A DNA stretch of 64,000 nt from Roseateles sp. (GTDB lineage: Bacteria > Pseudomonadota > Gammaproteobacteria > Burkholderiales > Burkholderiaceae_C). The notes under the pieces are model-generated. The model saw nothing but the letters and a program-made list of their open reading frames with translations. It was not told where the DNA came from and did no database searches. The translations under genes and the position numbers were made by a program. This document shows positions 35,498 through 43,597 of this stretch, one piece after another. The DNA is taken from positions 1 to 64,000 of the forward strand of contig JAFALK010000049.1 of NCBI GenBank assembly GCA_019234295.1. Reading direction: 5' to 3'. Positions within the stretch are counted from its first letter, which is position 1. Each line of letters begins with the position of its first letter.

Positions 35498-36700
35498 TCA
35501 GGGCCTTCGGGTGCGCTGCGCTTCGGCCACCAGCCCCCAGCCGTAGACGTCGTCGCGGCCCGCCGCGCCGAGATCGACGGCAGCGTCGCGCAGTTGGGCG
35601 AGGGATTCGCGCGCCAGCAGGGCTGCGACCAGCGGAGCCGCGAAAGAGGTGCCGCGCAATTCCACGTACTCGCCATCGAGGCCGGCACCCCACAGGCCGC
35701 TGCCGGGTGCTGCGAACATCACGTGCGGTCCCTGTCCGGCCTCGGCCAGCACGTGGCGGCGTGGGTCCACGCCGGTCACGGCCACCACGCCGGGCCAGGC
35801 GGCCGGATACAGGGGCGGCGCGGCCGGCCCGTCGTTGCCGACGGCAGCCACGATCAGCAGTCCGCGTGCCTGTGCCGCGGCCACGGCCTTGTGGAGCAGA
35901 ACATTGGCCGGGCCCACGAGGCTGATATTGACCACGCCCAGCTTTTCGCGCGTGAGCCAGGCCAGGCCCTGGGCCACGCGCTGGACCGAGCCGCCGTCCG
36001 GGGCATCGCAGAACGCATCTGCGGCGTAGAGCTGCGCGCCGGCGGCCGCACCCTGGAAGCGCCCGTCGCGGCCCACGAGCAGGGAGGCTACGGCGGTGCC
36101 GTGAGACGCGGGGTGTTCGGCGCCTTCGCAGCCCCATCGTTCGACGTGGGCGTTGCGCAGAGCCGGGTGGCGGGCCACGCCGCTATCGATCAAGCCGATG
36201 CGTGTTGCGCTCACCTCCCCGGCAGGCGCGGAGCCGCCCGGGGCTGAAATTACGCCCGTCGTGCCGCTACCCAGATAGATGTGCTGGTAGTCGTACTGCC
36301 CATCCGGGTCGAGTGCGCGAATCTCGTTCAGCCGCCCGGTATCGACGTGCAGGCGCAGCCAGCGCAGGTCCAGCCCTTCGAGCTCGGTCTCCTCGATCAG
36401 CGTCACGCCGGGCAGGGCCAGCACGCGATCGCGCGCCTGCGCGCTGGACGGCAGGGCAAGCAGTTCGGCGCGCACGATCAGCTGGCCCGCGGGGTCGCGG
36501 CTGAGATGCTTTGGAAATCGTTCGAGCAGTTCGTCGCCGAGGTGGCGCAGATCCAGAGGAGCCAGCAGCTCCTGCGTTCGGTCACGCAGCGGATCTGTGA
36601 TCGGCCGCAGCCGATCGGTGACCTGGGGCAGAACGGGCAGGCGCAGCTGGGCCTGGGCCATGCCCGATGCGAGCAACAAGGTGAGTGCGAATAGCTTCAT
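35498..36700 (-). CDS. S8 family (subtilisin-like) secreted serine protease
   Basis: A 400-residue exported subtilase. The signal peptide (MKLFALTLLLASGMAQAQ) is followed by about 150 residues of pro-region, then the catalytic domain with the triad in IGLIDSGV (Asp), HGTAVASLLVG (His) and GTSFAAPLVAALLA (Ser); the oxyanion-hole segment VAAVGNDGP is also present. It ends soon after the active serine with no C-terminal domain. The ATG at 36700 is used; the open frame beyond it overlaps the divergent sigma gene. Placed head-to-head with a sigma/anti-sigma pair, it may be part of that regulon. Confidence 0.9.
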   Translation of the reverse strand: MKLFALTLLLASGMAQAQLRLPVLPQVTDRLRPITDPLRDRTQELLAPLDLRHLGDELLERFPKHLSRDPAGQLIVRAELLALPSSAQARDRVLALPGVTLIEETELEGLDLRWLRLHVDTGRLNEIRALDPDGQYDYQHIYLGSGTTGVISAPGGSAPAGEVSATRIGLIDSGVARHPALRNAHVERWGCEGAEHPASHGTAVASLLVGRDGRFQGAAAGAQLYAADAFCDAPDGGSVQRVAQGLAWLTREKLGVVNISLVGPANVLLHKAVAAAQARGLLIVAAVGNDGPAAPPLYPAAWPGVVAVTGVDPRRHVLAEAGQGPHVMFAAPGSGLWGAGLDGEYVELRGTSFAAPLVAALLARESLAQLRDAAVDLGAAGRDDVYGWGLVAEAQRTRRP

Positions 36701-36764
36701 GCAAGCTAGAACGTCTGAGACGTGGAAGAAAATCCAGCCCGCCAACGTTATCTCCATTGAAGAC

Positions 36765-37268
36765 ATGAGTGTGGATGAGCTTCGCCAGGGAATCGCCGCG
36801 CTGCTGCCGCAGCTGCGTCGCTTCGCCCGCACGCTGGCCTGGCAGCGCGAGGACGCCGACGATCTCGTGCAGGTGGCGCTGGAGCGCGCGCTCAAGGCCG
36901 AGGAGCAATGGCAATCGGGCACGCGGCTGGACGCCTGGCTCTACCGCATCATGAAGAACGCCTGGATCGACGAGCTGCGCTCGCGCGGCCGGCAGCGGGA
37001 GGTGATGGTGGACGTGGACGTGGAAGAACTGAGCGAGACGGTGGGGCAGTCGCAGACCGGGGCTGTGATCACGCGGCTCGCGGTGCACAAGGCCATGGCA
37101 CGCCTGCCCGAGGAGCAGCGCCTGGCCGTGAGCCTGGTGCTGGTCGAGGGGCTGTCCTACAAGGAGGCGGCCGAGACGCTGGAGATCCCGATCGGCACGC
37201 TGACCAGCCGCCTGGCGCGCGGCCGCGAGGCGCTGCAGGCGGTCCTGGTGGATGGAGAGACGCAGTGA
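36765..37268 (+). CDS. ECF-type RNA polymerase sigma factor
   Basis: A 167-residue sigma-70 family factor with regions 2 (LAWQREDADDLVQVALERAL) and 4 (LSYKEAAETLEIPIGTLTSRLARGR), the form of group-4 extracytoplasmic-function factors. The ATG at 36765 keeps the N-terminus of usual length and leaves 64 nt for the divergent promoters; an upstream in-frame ATG at 36699 would overlap the subtilase start. The stop overlaps the GTG of the following gene, so sigma and anti-sigma are translationally coupled. Confidence 0.9.
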   Translation: MSVDELRQGIAALLPQLRRFARTLAWQREDADDLVQVALERALKAEEQWQSGTRLDAWLYRIMKNAWIDELRSRGRQREVMVDVDVEELSETVGQSQTGAVITRLAVHKAMARLPEEQRLAVSLVLVEGLSYKEAAETLEIPIGTLTSRLARGREALQAVLVDGETQ

Positions 37269-37276
37269 GGGACGAC

Positions 37277-37933
37277 ATGGACGAGGTCATGGCCTATGTG
37301 GACGGCGAGCTAGATGGCGCCGCACGAGCGGCATTCGAGCAGCGCCTGGGAGCCGACGCCGTGCTGCGCAGCCGCGTCGAGCGTGAGCAGCGCCTTCGCG
37401 CCATGCTCGGCGCTACCTACGCGCCCGTGGTCGACGAGGCGGTGCCGCCGCGGATCACCGCCGTGCTGCGCCCCAAGGTTGTCTCGCTCGATTCGCGCCG
37501 CCGCTGGACCCCCACCTGGGTCCAGCTCGGCGGCATGGCCGCGAGCGTGATGCTGGGCCTGATCATCGGCCACCAGATGCGGCCGGCCGGCGGCGGTCTG
37601 AATGCGCAGGGCGAGCTGGCTCAGGCACTGGACGGGAAACTCTCTGGCGAAGGAGTGGGCTCGGTCAGACTGGGCCTGAGCTTTGCGGCCAAGGACGGCC
37701 GCTATTGCCGCACCTTCGCCACCGATGGCAGCGCGGGCTTGGCCTGCCGCGAAGACGAGGGCTGGCGCGTTCGCCAGCTGATGCCGGCCGCGCCGGCGGC
37801 GGCCGGCGAATACCGCACGGCGGCCAGCGGCCTGCCGCCGGCCCTGCTGGCGGCGGTGGACGAGATGCGCGAGGGCGAGGTGCTGGACGCGGCGGGCGAG
37901 CGCGCCGCCAAGAGCCGGGGCTGGAAACGCTAG
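37277..37933 (+). CDS. Membrane-anchored anti-sigma factor
   Basis: A 218-residue protein beginning MDEVMAYVDGELDGAARAAF, typical of anti-sigma factors, with a predicted single transmembrane helix (LGGMAASVMLGLIIG, about residues 81-95) and a periplasmic domain of about 120 residues containing three cysteines. The zinc HxxxCxxC motif is absent. GTG at 37265, overlapping the sigma stop, is an alternative start; both have a ribosome-binding site. It presumably holds the cognate sigma factor at the inner membrane until an envelope signal appears. Confidence 0.85.
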   Translation: MDEVMAYVDGELDGAARAAFEQRLGADAVLRSRVEREQRLRAMLGATYAPVVDEAVPPRITAVLRPKVVSLDSRRRWTPTWVQLGGMAASVMLGLIIGHQMRPAGGGLNAQGELAQALDGKLSGEGVGSVRLGLSFAAKDGRYCRTFATDGSAGLACREDEGWRVRQLMPAAPAAAGEYRTAASGLPPALLAAVDEMREGEVLDAAGERAAKSRGWKR

Positions 37934-37954
37934 GGGCCCGTCAAAGCGGGCCCC
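37933..37954. terminator. Bidirectional hairpin between convergent genes
   Basis: A perfect 8-bp GC stem (GGGGCCCG with CGGGCCCC, 6-nt loop) lies directly after the anti-sigma stop and 40 nt past the end of the oppositely directed reductase gene. No T-tract. Confidence 0.5.
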
Positions 37955-37994
37955 CTCGTGGGTGCGGGCCGGCGGCCCCGCGCGCCCGCGTCGA

Positions 37995-39107
37995 TCAGTC
38001 GAATACCGGCGAGTCCACGCCGAGCACCTTGTGCAGCTTCGGGCTCGTGGTCGTGTACTGCAGGTGGATGCGCTTCTCAGGGAAGATGTGGGGCGCGGCG
38101 CCAAAGGCGGCCAGCGCGCACTCGTGGAAGCCGGAGAGGATCAGCTTCTTCTTGCCCGGATAGGTGTTCACATCACCCACGGCAAAGATGCCCGGCACGC
38201 TGGTCTGGAATTTCTCGGTGTCCACGACGATCTGCTTGCGCTCCAGAGCAAGGCCCCATTCGGCGATCGGGCCGAGCTTGGGCGAGAGGCCGAAGAACAC
38301 GAGCACCTGGTCGGCCGGCACCACGCGCGTGACGCCGTCGCCGCCGGTGACCTTCACGCCGGTCAACTGACCATCGTTCTCGACAATGTCGCTCACCTGG
38401 CCGACAACAAACTGCATCTCGTGCTGCTCGCAGAGCTCGTGCATCTTGGCCACCGAGGCCGGCGCGGCGCGGAAGCCATCGCGGCGGTGCAGCAAGATCA
38501 CGCTCTCGGCCTTGTGCGGGTTGCCGTCGTCGTTGCCGCCGCAGAAGTTCAGGGCCCAGTCCAGCGCCGAGTCGCCGCCACCGACGATCAGCAGGTTCTT
38601 GCCCGCGAACTGCGAGGGGTTGCGCACGCGGTAGTGGACCTGGTCACCCTCGTACTTGTCGATGCCCTCGACCTTCAGCGTGCGCGGCTGGAACGAGCCC
38701 ACGCCGCCGGCGATGAAGATGGTCTTGGTGATGAAAGTCGTGCCCTTGCTCGTGGCCACGTAGAAGCGGCCGTCGGCCTGCTTCTCGACGGTGGTCACTT
38801 CCTGGCCCAGGTGGAAGGTCGCGCCGAAGGGCTCGATCTGCTTGAGCAGGTTGTCCGTCAGCTCCTTGCCGGTGCACACCGGCACGGCCGGGATGTCGTA
38901 GATGGGCTTGTCCGGATAGAGCTCGATGCACTGGCCGCCGGGGTAGGCCAGCGAATCGATGATGTGAGCCTTGATCTCGAGCAGCCCCAGCTCGAAAACC
39001 TGAAACAGGCCGACCGGGCCCGCGCCGACAATGACGGCATCGGTTTCGATGGGGCCGGCGTGTTCGGCGGCGGTCTTCGCGATCTCAGCGTTCAATTGCG
39101 GTTCCAT
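37995..39107 (-). CDS. Ferredoxin-NADP reductase, thioredoxin-reductase-like type
   Basis: A 370-residue flavoprotein with the two dinucleotide folds of thioredoxin-reductase-like ferredoxin/flavodoxin-NADP+ reductases: [11 protein letters not shown] for FAD (about residues 25-35) and [13 protein letters not shown] for NADPH (about 172-184), then [11 protein letters not shown] near the C-terminus. The CxxC redox pair of true thioredoxin reductases is absent, so it passes electrons between NADPH and ferredoxin. It lies 12 nt downstream of a 7Fe ferredoxin gene, a natural partner, and downstream of the sulfur operon. Confidence 0.88.
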   Translation of the reverse strand: MEPQLNAEIAKTAAEHAGPIETDAVIVGAGPVGLFQVFELGLLEIKAHIIDSLAYPGGQCIELYPDKPIYDIPAVPVCTGKELTDNLLKQIEPFGATFHLGQEVTTVEKQADGRFYVATSKGTTFITKTIFIAGGVGSFQPRTLKVEGIDKYEGDQVHYRVRNPSQFAGKNLLIVGGGDSALDWALNFCGGNDDGNPHKAESVILLHRRDGFRAAPASVAKMHELCEQHEMQFVVGQVSDIVENDGQLTGVKVTGGDGVTRVVPADQVLVFFGLSPKLGPIAEWGLALERKQIVVDTEKFQTSVPGIFAVGDVNTYPGKKKLILSGFHECALAAFGAAPHIFPEKRIHLQYTTTSPKLHKVLGVDSPVFD

Positions 39108-39119
39108 GGAAATTCAGGG

Positions 39120-39443
39120 TTAGCGGATCAGCTCGGAGAGCTTGCCCGTTTTGTCTTGCCATTCGTCGGCATCCGGCAGGGCCGGCTTGCGCTTGGTGAT
39201 GCTGGGCCACTTCTGGGAGAGCTCGGCGTTCAGCTTGATCATGTGCTGCATGTTCCCCGGCACGTCTTCCTCGGGCACGATGGCGTTCACCGGGCACTCG
39301 GGGATGCACACGGCGCAGTCGATGCATTCGTCCGGATCGATGGCGAGGAAATTCTGGCCTTCACGGAAGCAATCGACGGGGCAGACATCAACGCAATCGG
39401 TGTACTTGCAGCGGATGCAGTTCTCGAGGACGACGTGGGTCAT
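39120..39443 (-). CDS. fdxA: 7Fe ferredoxin (FdxA)
   Basis: A 107-residue ferredoxin. The cysteine pattern [18 protein letters not shown] and [12 protein letters not shown] binds one [3Fe-4S] and one [4Fe-4S] cluster; the C-terminal extension of about 45 residues is typical for FdxA. It is followed by a ferredoxin-NADP reductase gene and preceded by cobA with a 42-nt gap. It may provide electrons to sulfite reductase or APS reductase encoded upstream on the same strand; that link is inference. Confidence 0.95.
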   Translation of the reverse strand: MTHVVLENCIRCKYTDCVDVCPVDCFREGQNFLAIDPDECIDCAVCIPECPVNAIVPEEDVPGNMQHMIKLNAELSQKWPSITKRKPALPDADEWQDKTGKLSELIR

Positions 39444-39485
39444 GGCAGTGAATCTTGTAGTTAGCGGGCGGCAAAGCCGCGCATT

Positions 39486-40253
39486 TTAAAGGATCAGGGA
39501 ATTCACGGAGGCATCGTCTGCCATGGCCGGCGCGTGGAATTCATGTCTTGCGGGGGATTTCTGCAGTTTGCGCGCTCCGGCGCCCACCGTAACCACGGTC
39601 GGGCGGCCCTTGTGCAGGAGACTCGCGGCGGCCAGGGCCCCCACGCAATGGTCGCTGGCCAGGGCGTCGGCGCAGCCGGCTCGTGAGGTCACGAGCACGG
39701 GCGTGTCGGCCGGCCAGCCTGCTTCGAGCAGCTTGCGCGCGAGCGCGCCCAGCTGTTGGCCGGCCATGTAGAAGACCTCCGTATCGGCCGAGCGTGCGGC
39801 TTGAAGCTCGCCCTCGCGCGTCATCGCCGTGGTCAGGCTCACGCTGCGGCCCTGGCCGCGGCGCGTGAGAGGGCGCTGGCTGTGCGCCGCCGCGGCAATG
39901 GCAGCGGTGACGCCAGGCACGACTTCGCTGTCGATCCCGGCTTTGGCCAGGGCCAGCAGTTCTTCCTCCAGGCGGCCGAAGATGCTGGCGTCGCCGCCCT
40001 TGAGACGGACCACGCAGGCATGCTTTTGAGCCTGCGCGACGAGCAAGGCGTTGATGCTCTCTTGCTTGGCCGAGTTGCAGAAGCCGCGCTTGCCCACGTC
40101 GAGCCAGCGTGCCTGCGGGGCGAGCTCGCGCAGGGCGGGGTCGGTGAGGGCGTCGAAGAGCACGACGTCCGCTTGGCCCAGGGCACGGGCGCCACGCAAG
40201 GTGATGAGGTCGGCGGCCCCGGGCCCGGCACTGACGAAAATAACGCGGCCCAT
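39486..40253 (-). CDS. cobA: Uroporphyrinogen-III C-methyltransferase
   Basis: A 255-residue tetrapyrrole methylase making precorrin-2, the first step toward sirohaem. IFVSAGPGAADLITLRGARAL, VRLKGGDASIFGR and VVPGVTAAIAAAAHSQRPLTRR are the family signatures. It is the methyltransferase alone, without the CysG-type dehydrogenase/chelatase domain. Its start overlaps the cysN stop by one base (TGATG). In this operon it supplies sirohaem for the sulfite reductase encoded four to five genes upstream. Confidence 0.95.
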   Translation of the reverse strand: MGRVIFVSAGPGAADLITLRGARALGQADVVLFDALTDPALRELAPQARWLDVGKRGFCNSAKQESINALLVAQAQKHACVVRLKGGDASIFGRLEEELLALAKAGIDSEVVPGVTAAIAAAAHSQRPLTRRGQGRSVSLTTAMTREGELQAARSADTEVFYMAGQQLGALARKLLEAGWPADTPVLVTSRAGCADALASDHCVGALAAASLLHKGRPTVVTVGAGARKLQKSPARHEFHAPAMADDASVNSLIL

Positions 40254-41554
40254 CAGCGCACCAGGAGCGCACCCGAGGTGCGGTTGCTTTGCGGATCGAC
40301 CACGATCAGCGCGCCGCCGACGCGGTTGAGCGTGTACGGGGTCAGCGGCAGCGGCAGCTGCAGTTCCACGCGCACATGGCCGATCTCGTTGACCTGCAAG
40401 GCCTCGGCTTCACGCTCTTGCAGCGTGTGGATGTCCACGCGGTGCTCGATGGCCGTGATGCGCGCCTGGACCCAGCGGTTGCCATGGCGCACCCAGTATT
40501 TGCGGCCCGGCTGGGCCGGCTCGACGTCGAGCCAGGCCAGCGTGGCTTCGAAGCTTTGCGTGGGCGCGGCGGCGCCGGGCGTGACGACCCAGTCACCACG
40601 GCTCACGTCGAGCTGGCGATCGAGCACGAGGCCGACGGACTCGCCCGCCTGGCCAGTGGCGACCGTCTCGCCCGCGCGGCGCAGCTCGGCCACGATGCCC
40701 TTTTCGCCGCTGGGCAGGATCTGCAGTTCATCGCCGACCTTGACCGAGCCTTGCGCGATGCGGCCCCAAAGCGTGCGCGGCTGGTGGCCGACGCCCTGGC
40801 TCGCTTCGCCTTCCTTGGCGACGTACTGCACAGGATGCAAGAAGCTGCCTTCGCCGCTTTCCTCGCCGGCGGCCAGGCCTTCGAGCACCTGCAGCAAGCT
40901 CGGACCCTGATACCAGTCGGCCTCCAGCGGGCTCGTGACGTTGTCGCCGCGCAGGGCGGAGACCGGCACGATGGCCTGCACCTCGATGCCGGCGGCTTGT
41001 GCGAAGGCATTGAGCGCGCGGCTCACGGCTTCGAAGGCGGGGCCGGGCTGCTCGACGGCGTCGATCTTGTTGACGGCGAACACGATGCCGGGCACGCGCA
41101 GCAGATGCGCCAGCAGGCTGTGGCGGCGCGTTTGCGGCAGCAATTGCACCTCGGCTTGCGTCAAGTCGAGCTTGGTGATGTCCACGAGCACGACCGCCGC
41201 ATCCGATCCGGCCGCGGCCGTGACCATATTGCGCGTGTACTGCTCGTGGCCCGGCGCGTCGGCAATGATGAACTTGCGCGCCTTGGTGGCGAAGTAGCGG
41301 TAGGCCACGTCGATGGTGATGCCCTGTTCGCGCTCGGCTTCGAGACCGTCGGTCAGCAACGACAGATCGATGGGTGCGCCGGCGGCGCGGCGCTCCAGCG
41401 TGTCGAGCTGGTCGGCCAAGATGGCGCGGCTGTCGAAGAGCAGCCGGCCAATCAGGGTGCTCTTGCCGTCGTCCACGCTGCCAGCGGTGAGGAAGCGCAG
41501 CGCGCGGTGCTGTGTGTCGCTGTCCGCGGCTTGGGGTTTCAGAACTGCACTCAT
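40253..41554 (-). CDS. cysN: Sulfate adenylyltransferase subunit 1 (GTPase subunit)
   Basis: A 433-residue translation-factor-like GTPase that drives ATP sulfurylase. AGSVDDGKSTLIGRLLFD is the P-loop, DAPGHEQYTRNM the switch region, and NKIDAVEQ the base-recognition motif. The protein ends after the third beta-barrel domain and has no fused APS kinase (CysC). It overlaps both neighbours by one base. Without CysC, APS rather than PAPS should be the reduced intermediate, in line with the APS-type reductase encoded in the same operon. Confidence 0.95.
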   Translation of the reverse strand: MSAVLKPQAADSDTQHRALRFLTAGSVDDGKSTLIGRLLFDSRAILADQLDTLERRAAGAPIDLSLLTDGLEAEREQGITIDVAYRYFATKARKFIIADAPGHEQYTRNMVTAAAGSDAAVVLVDITKLDLTQAEVQLLPQTRRHSLLAHLLRVPGIVFAVNKIDAVEQPGPAFEAVSRALNAFAQAAGIEVQAIVPVSALRGDNVTSPLEADWYQGPSLLQVLEGLAAGEESGEGSFLHPVQYVAKEGEASQGVGHQPRTLWGRIAQGSVKVGDELQILPSGEKGIVAELRRAGETVATGQAGESVGLVLDRQLDVSRGDWVVTPGAAAPTQSFEATLAWLDVEPAQPGRKYWVRHGNRWVQARITAIEHRVDIHTLQEREAEALQVNEIGHVRVELQLPLPLTPYTLNRVGGALIVVDPQSNRTSGALLVR

Positions 41555-42513
41555 CAGAAATAACCTTCCTTCTTGCGCCGCTCCATGGAGGACTCGCTGG
41601 TGCGGTCGTCCATGCGCGTCGCGCCGCGTTCGCTCAGGGTGACCGTCAGGGTCTCGGCCACGATCTCATTGGTGCTGGCCGCGTTGCTCTCGACCGGGCA
41701 GGTGCAGGTCATGTCGCCCACGGTGCGAAAGCGCACGGTGGCCGTCTCCACCTTGTCGTGTGCCGCGGGCGGCGTCACCTCGGTCACCGGCACGAGCAGG
41801 CCCTTGGAGCGCACAACCTGGCGCTCATGCGCGTAGTACAGGCTCGGCAGCGGGATGTTCTCGCGGGCGATGTAGAGCCAGACGTCGAGCTCGGTCCAGT
41901 TGCTGATCGGGAAGGCGCGGAAATGCTCGCCCGGGCGGATGCGGGTGTTGAACAGGTTCCACAGCTCCGGGCGCTGCTCCTTGGGCTGCCATTGGCCGAA
42001 GCTGTCGCGGTGGCTGAAGATGCGCTCCTTGGCGCGTGCCTTCTCCTCGTCGCGCCGCGCGCCGCCGATCAGCACGTCGAAGCGATGCTCCTCGATGGCC
42101 TCCAGCAGCGTCACCGTCTGGTGGCCGTTGCGCGATTCGAGCGGATGGGCCAGGCGCACCGTGCCGCGCGCGATGGAGTCGTCCATGTGAGCGACCACAA
42201 GGCGCTCGCCCATCTCGGCCACGCGGCGATCGCGGAACTCGATCACCTCGGGGAAATTGTGGCCGGTGTCTACGTGCACGAGGGGGAAGGGCAGCTTGCC
42301 GGCGAATTCGTTGCCAGCGATGCGCCTCTTGAATGCTTTCTCGGCCAGGCGCAGCACCACGCAAGAGTCCTTGCCGCTCGAGAACAGCAGGCCGGGGCGT
42401 TCGAAGGACGCAGCAACTTCACGCAGGATGAAGATGGCTTCCTCTTCGAGATGGTCCAGATGCCTCTGGTCCACGGAGGGCAGCAGTTTTTCAATGTTCA
42501 CGGGGGCGTTCAT
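41554..42513 (-). CDS. cysD: Sulfate adenylyltransferase subunit 2
   Basis: A 319-residue ATP sulfurylase catalytic subunit of the PP-loop family: LLFSSGKDSCVVLRLA is the pyrophosphate-binding loop, and HVDTGHNFPEVIEFRD is also typical. ATG at 42513 overlaps the cysH stop by 4 nt (ATGA); the longer open frame upstream is not needed. Acts with CysN to form adenosine-5'-phosphosulfate from sulfate and ATP in the cytoplasm. Confidence 0.95.
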   Translation of the reverse strand: MNAPVNIEKLLPSVDQRHLDHLEEEAIFILREVAASFERPGLLFSSGKDSCVVLRLAEKAFKRRIAGNEFAGKLPFPLVHVDTGHNFPEVIEFRDRRVAEMGERLVVAHMDDSIARGTVRLAHPLESRNGHQTVTLLEAIEEHRFDVLIGGARRDEEKARAKERIFSHRDSFGQWQPKEQRPELWNLFNTRIRPGEHFRAFPISNWTELDVWLYIARENIPLPSLYYAHERQVVRSKGLLVPVTEVTPPAAHDKVETATVRFRTVGDMTCTCPVESNAASTNEIVAETLTVTLSERGATRMDDRTSESSMERRKKEGYF

Positions 42514-43238
42514 GCCGTCACTCCAGTCTTCTCGTGGACATGCAGACCACATTCCTTGTTCGATTCCTCCCACCACCAGCGCCCGGCGCGAAAGTCTTCG
42601 CCGACTGCGATCGCGCGCGTGCAGGGCGCGCAGCCGATGCTGGGCATGAACTCGTCGTGCAGCGGGTTGTAGGGCACGTCGAAGCTTTGGATGTAGTGCC
42701 AGACGTCGGCCCAGCTCCAGGCCGCCAGCGGGTTGATCTTGGTGCGGCCTTGCGCGTCGAGCTCCTGCGGCGGCACTTCGGCGCGATTGCTTGACTGCTC
42801 GCGGCGCAGGCCCGTGATCCAGGCGCTGCGGCCTGCGAGCATGCGCCCCAGCGGTTCCAGCTTGCGCACACCGCAGCAGGCCTTGCGCAGCTCGATGCTC
42901 TCGTACATGGCCTTGTCGCCATGCGTGCGCACGAAGTGGACGACGGCTTCCCGGCGCGGGCTGAATACCTCGACCTCAAGGCCGTAGCGCTGCTCGATGC
43001 GCGGGATCAGCGCCAGCGTTTGCTCGTGCAGCGCCCCGGTGTCCAGCGTGGCGATGGCCACCTTGAGCCCGGCCCGGGCGATCAGGTCGGTGATGACCAT
43101 GTCCTCGGCGCCCAGGCTCGTGGATTGCACCAGGCCCTCGCCATGCGCATCCGCCGCGGCACGCAGCTGGGCGAGCGTCTGCGCCAGCCGCTCGTCGAAG
43201 CCGGCCGTCTTGCGGGCGTAGAGATCAATGGCGCTCAT
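42510..43238 (-). CDS. cysH: Adenylyl-sulfate (APS) reductase, CysH family
   Basis: A 242-residue CysH-family reductase. TSLGAEDMVITDL and LDTGALHEQTL form the nucleotide site. The paired cysteines in KACCGVRKLEPL and the CAPC of IGCAPCTRAI make up the CC/CxxC set that binds a [4Fe-4S] cluster, marking it as an APS reductase rather than an E. coli-type PAPS reductase. The C-terminal segment ECGLH carries the catalytic cysteine. It overlaps DUF934 and cysD by 4 nt each. Confidence 0.93.
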   Translation of the reverse strand: MSAIDLYARKTAGFDERLAQTLAQLRAAADAHGEGLVQSTSLGAEDMVITDLIARAGLKVAIATLDTGALHEQTLALIPRIEQRYGLEVEVFSPRREAVVHFVRTHGDKAMYESIELRKACCGVRKLEPLGRMLAGRSAWITGLRREQSSNRAEVPPQELDAQGRTKINPLAAWSWADVWHYIQSFDVPYNPLHDEFMPSIGCAPCTRAIAVGEDFRAGRWWWEESNKECGLHVHEKTGVTA

Positions 43239-43597
43239 CGTGCGAACTTCGGCAGGGGGCGAGTCACGTCGCCCTGGTAGTGGCCCGCGGGGAAGAAGGC
43301 GAGTGCGCGGCGGGCCGCGGCTTCGTCCTGGTCGGAGCGTAGCTGCACGGCGTCAAAGCCGGTGCGCTGGAGCATGGGTAGCATGTCGACCAACACTTCA
43401 CCCACGGCGCGGATCTCGCCCCGGAAGCGGTAGCGCGAGCGCAGCAGACGGGCCTGGCTGTAGGCGCGTCCGTCCACCCACTTGGGAAACTGCAGGGCGA
43501 TCGCTCTCAGTTGCGGCAGCTGCGCGGCGATGGATTCGACGTCGGCGTCGTTGGCCAGAGTGAAGAGCTCGGGCGGCGTGTCGTTGACGAATTTCAT
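43235..43597 (-). CDS. DUF934 family protein of the sulfite-reductase operon
   Basis: A 120-residue protein of the DUF934 family, nearly always encoded next to cysI/cysH in beta- and alphaproteobacteria. FPKWVDGRAYSQARLLRSRYRFRGEIRAVGEVLVDMLPMLQRTGFDA is characteristic (quoted here only in short pieces: GRAYSQARLLR and RGEIRAVGEVL). No catalytic motif is evident; it may assist sulfite reductase assembly or electron supply. Start and stop each overlap a neighbour by 4 nt, so expression is tightly coupled. Confidence 0.9.
   Translation of the reverse strand: MKFVNDTPPELFTLANDADVESIAAQLPQLRAIALQFPKWVDGRAYSQARLLRSRYRFRGEIRAVGEVLVDMLPMLQRTGFDAVQLRSDQDEAAARRALAFFPAGHYQGDVTRPLPKFAR

Noticed and set aside
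34506..35546. Plus-strand open frame encoding long repeats (IGRAIGRAIGRA-like) opposite the low-complexity gene.
   Set aside because: A by-product of the 12-bp repeat; it has no ribosome-binding site or signal peptide, whereas the minus-strand frame has both.
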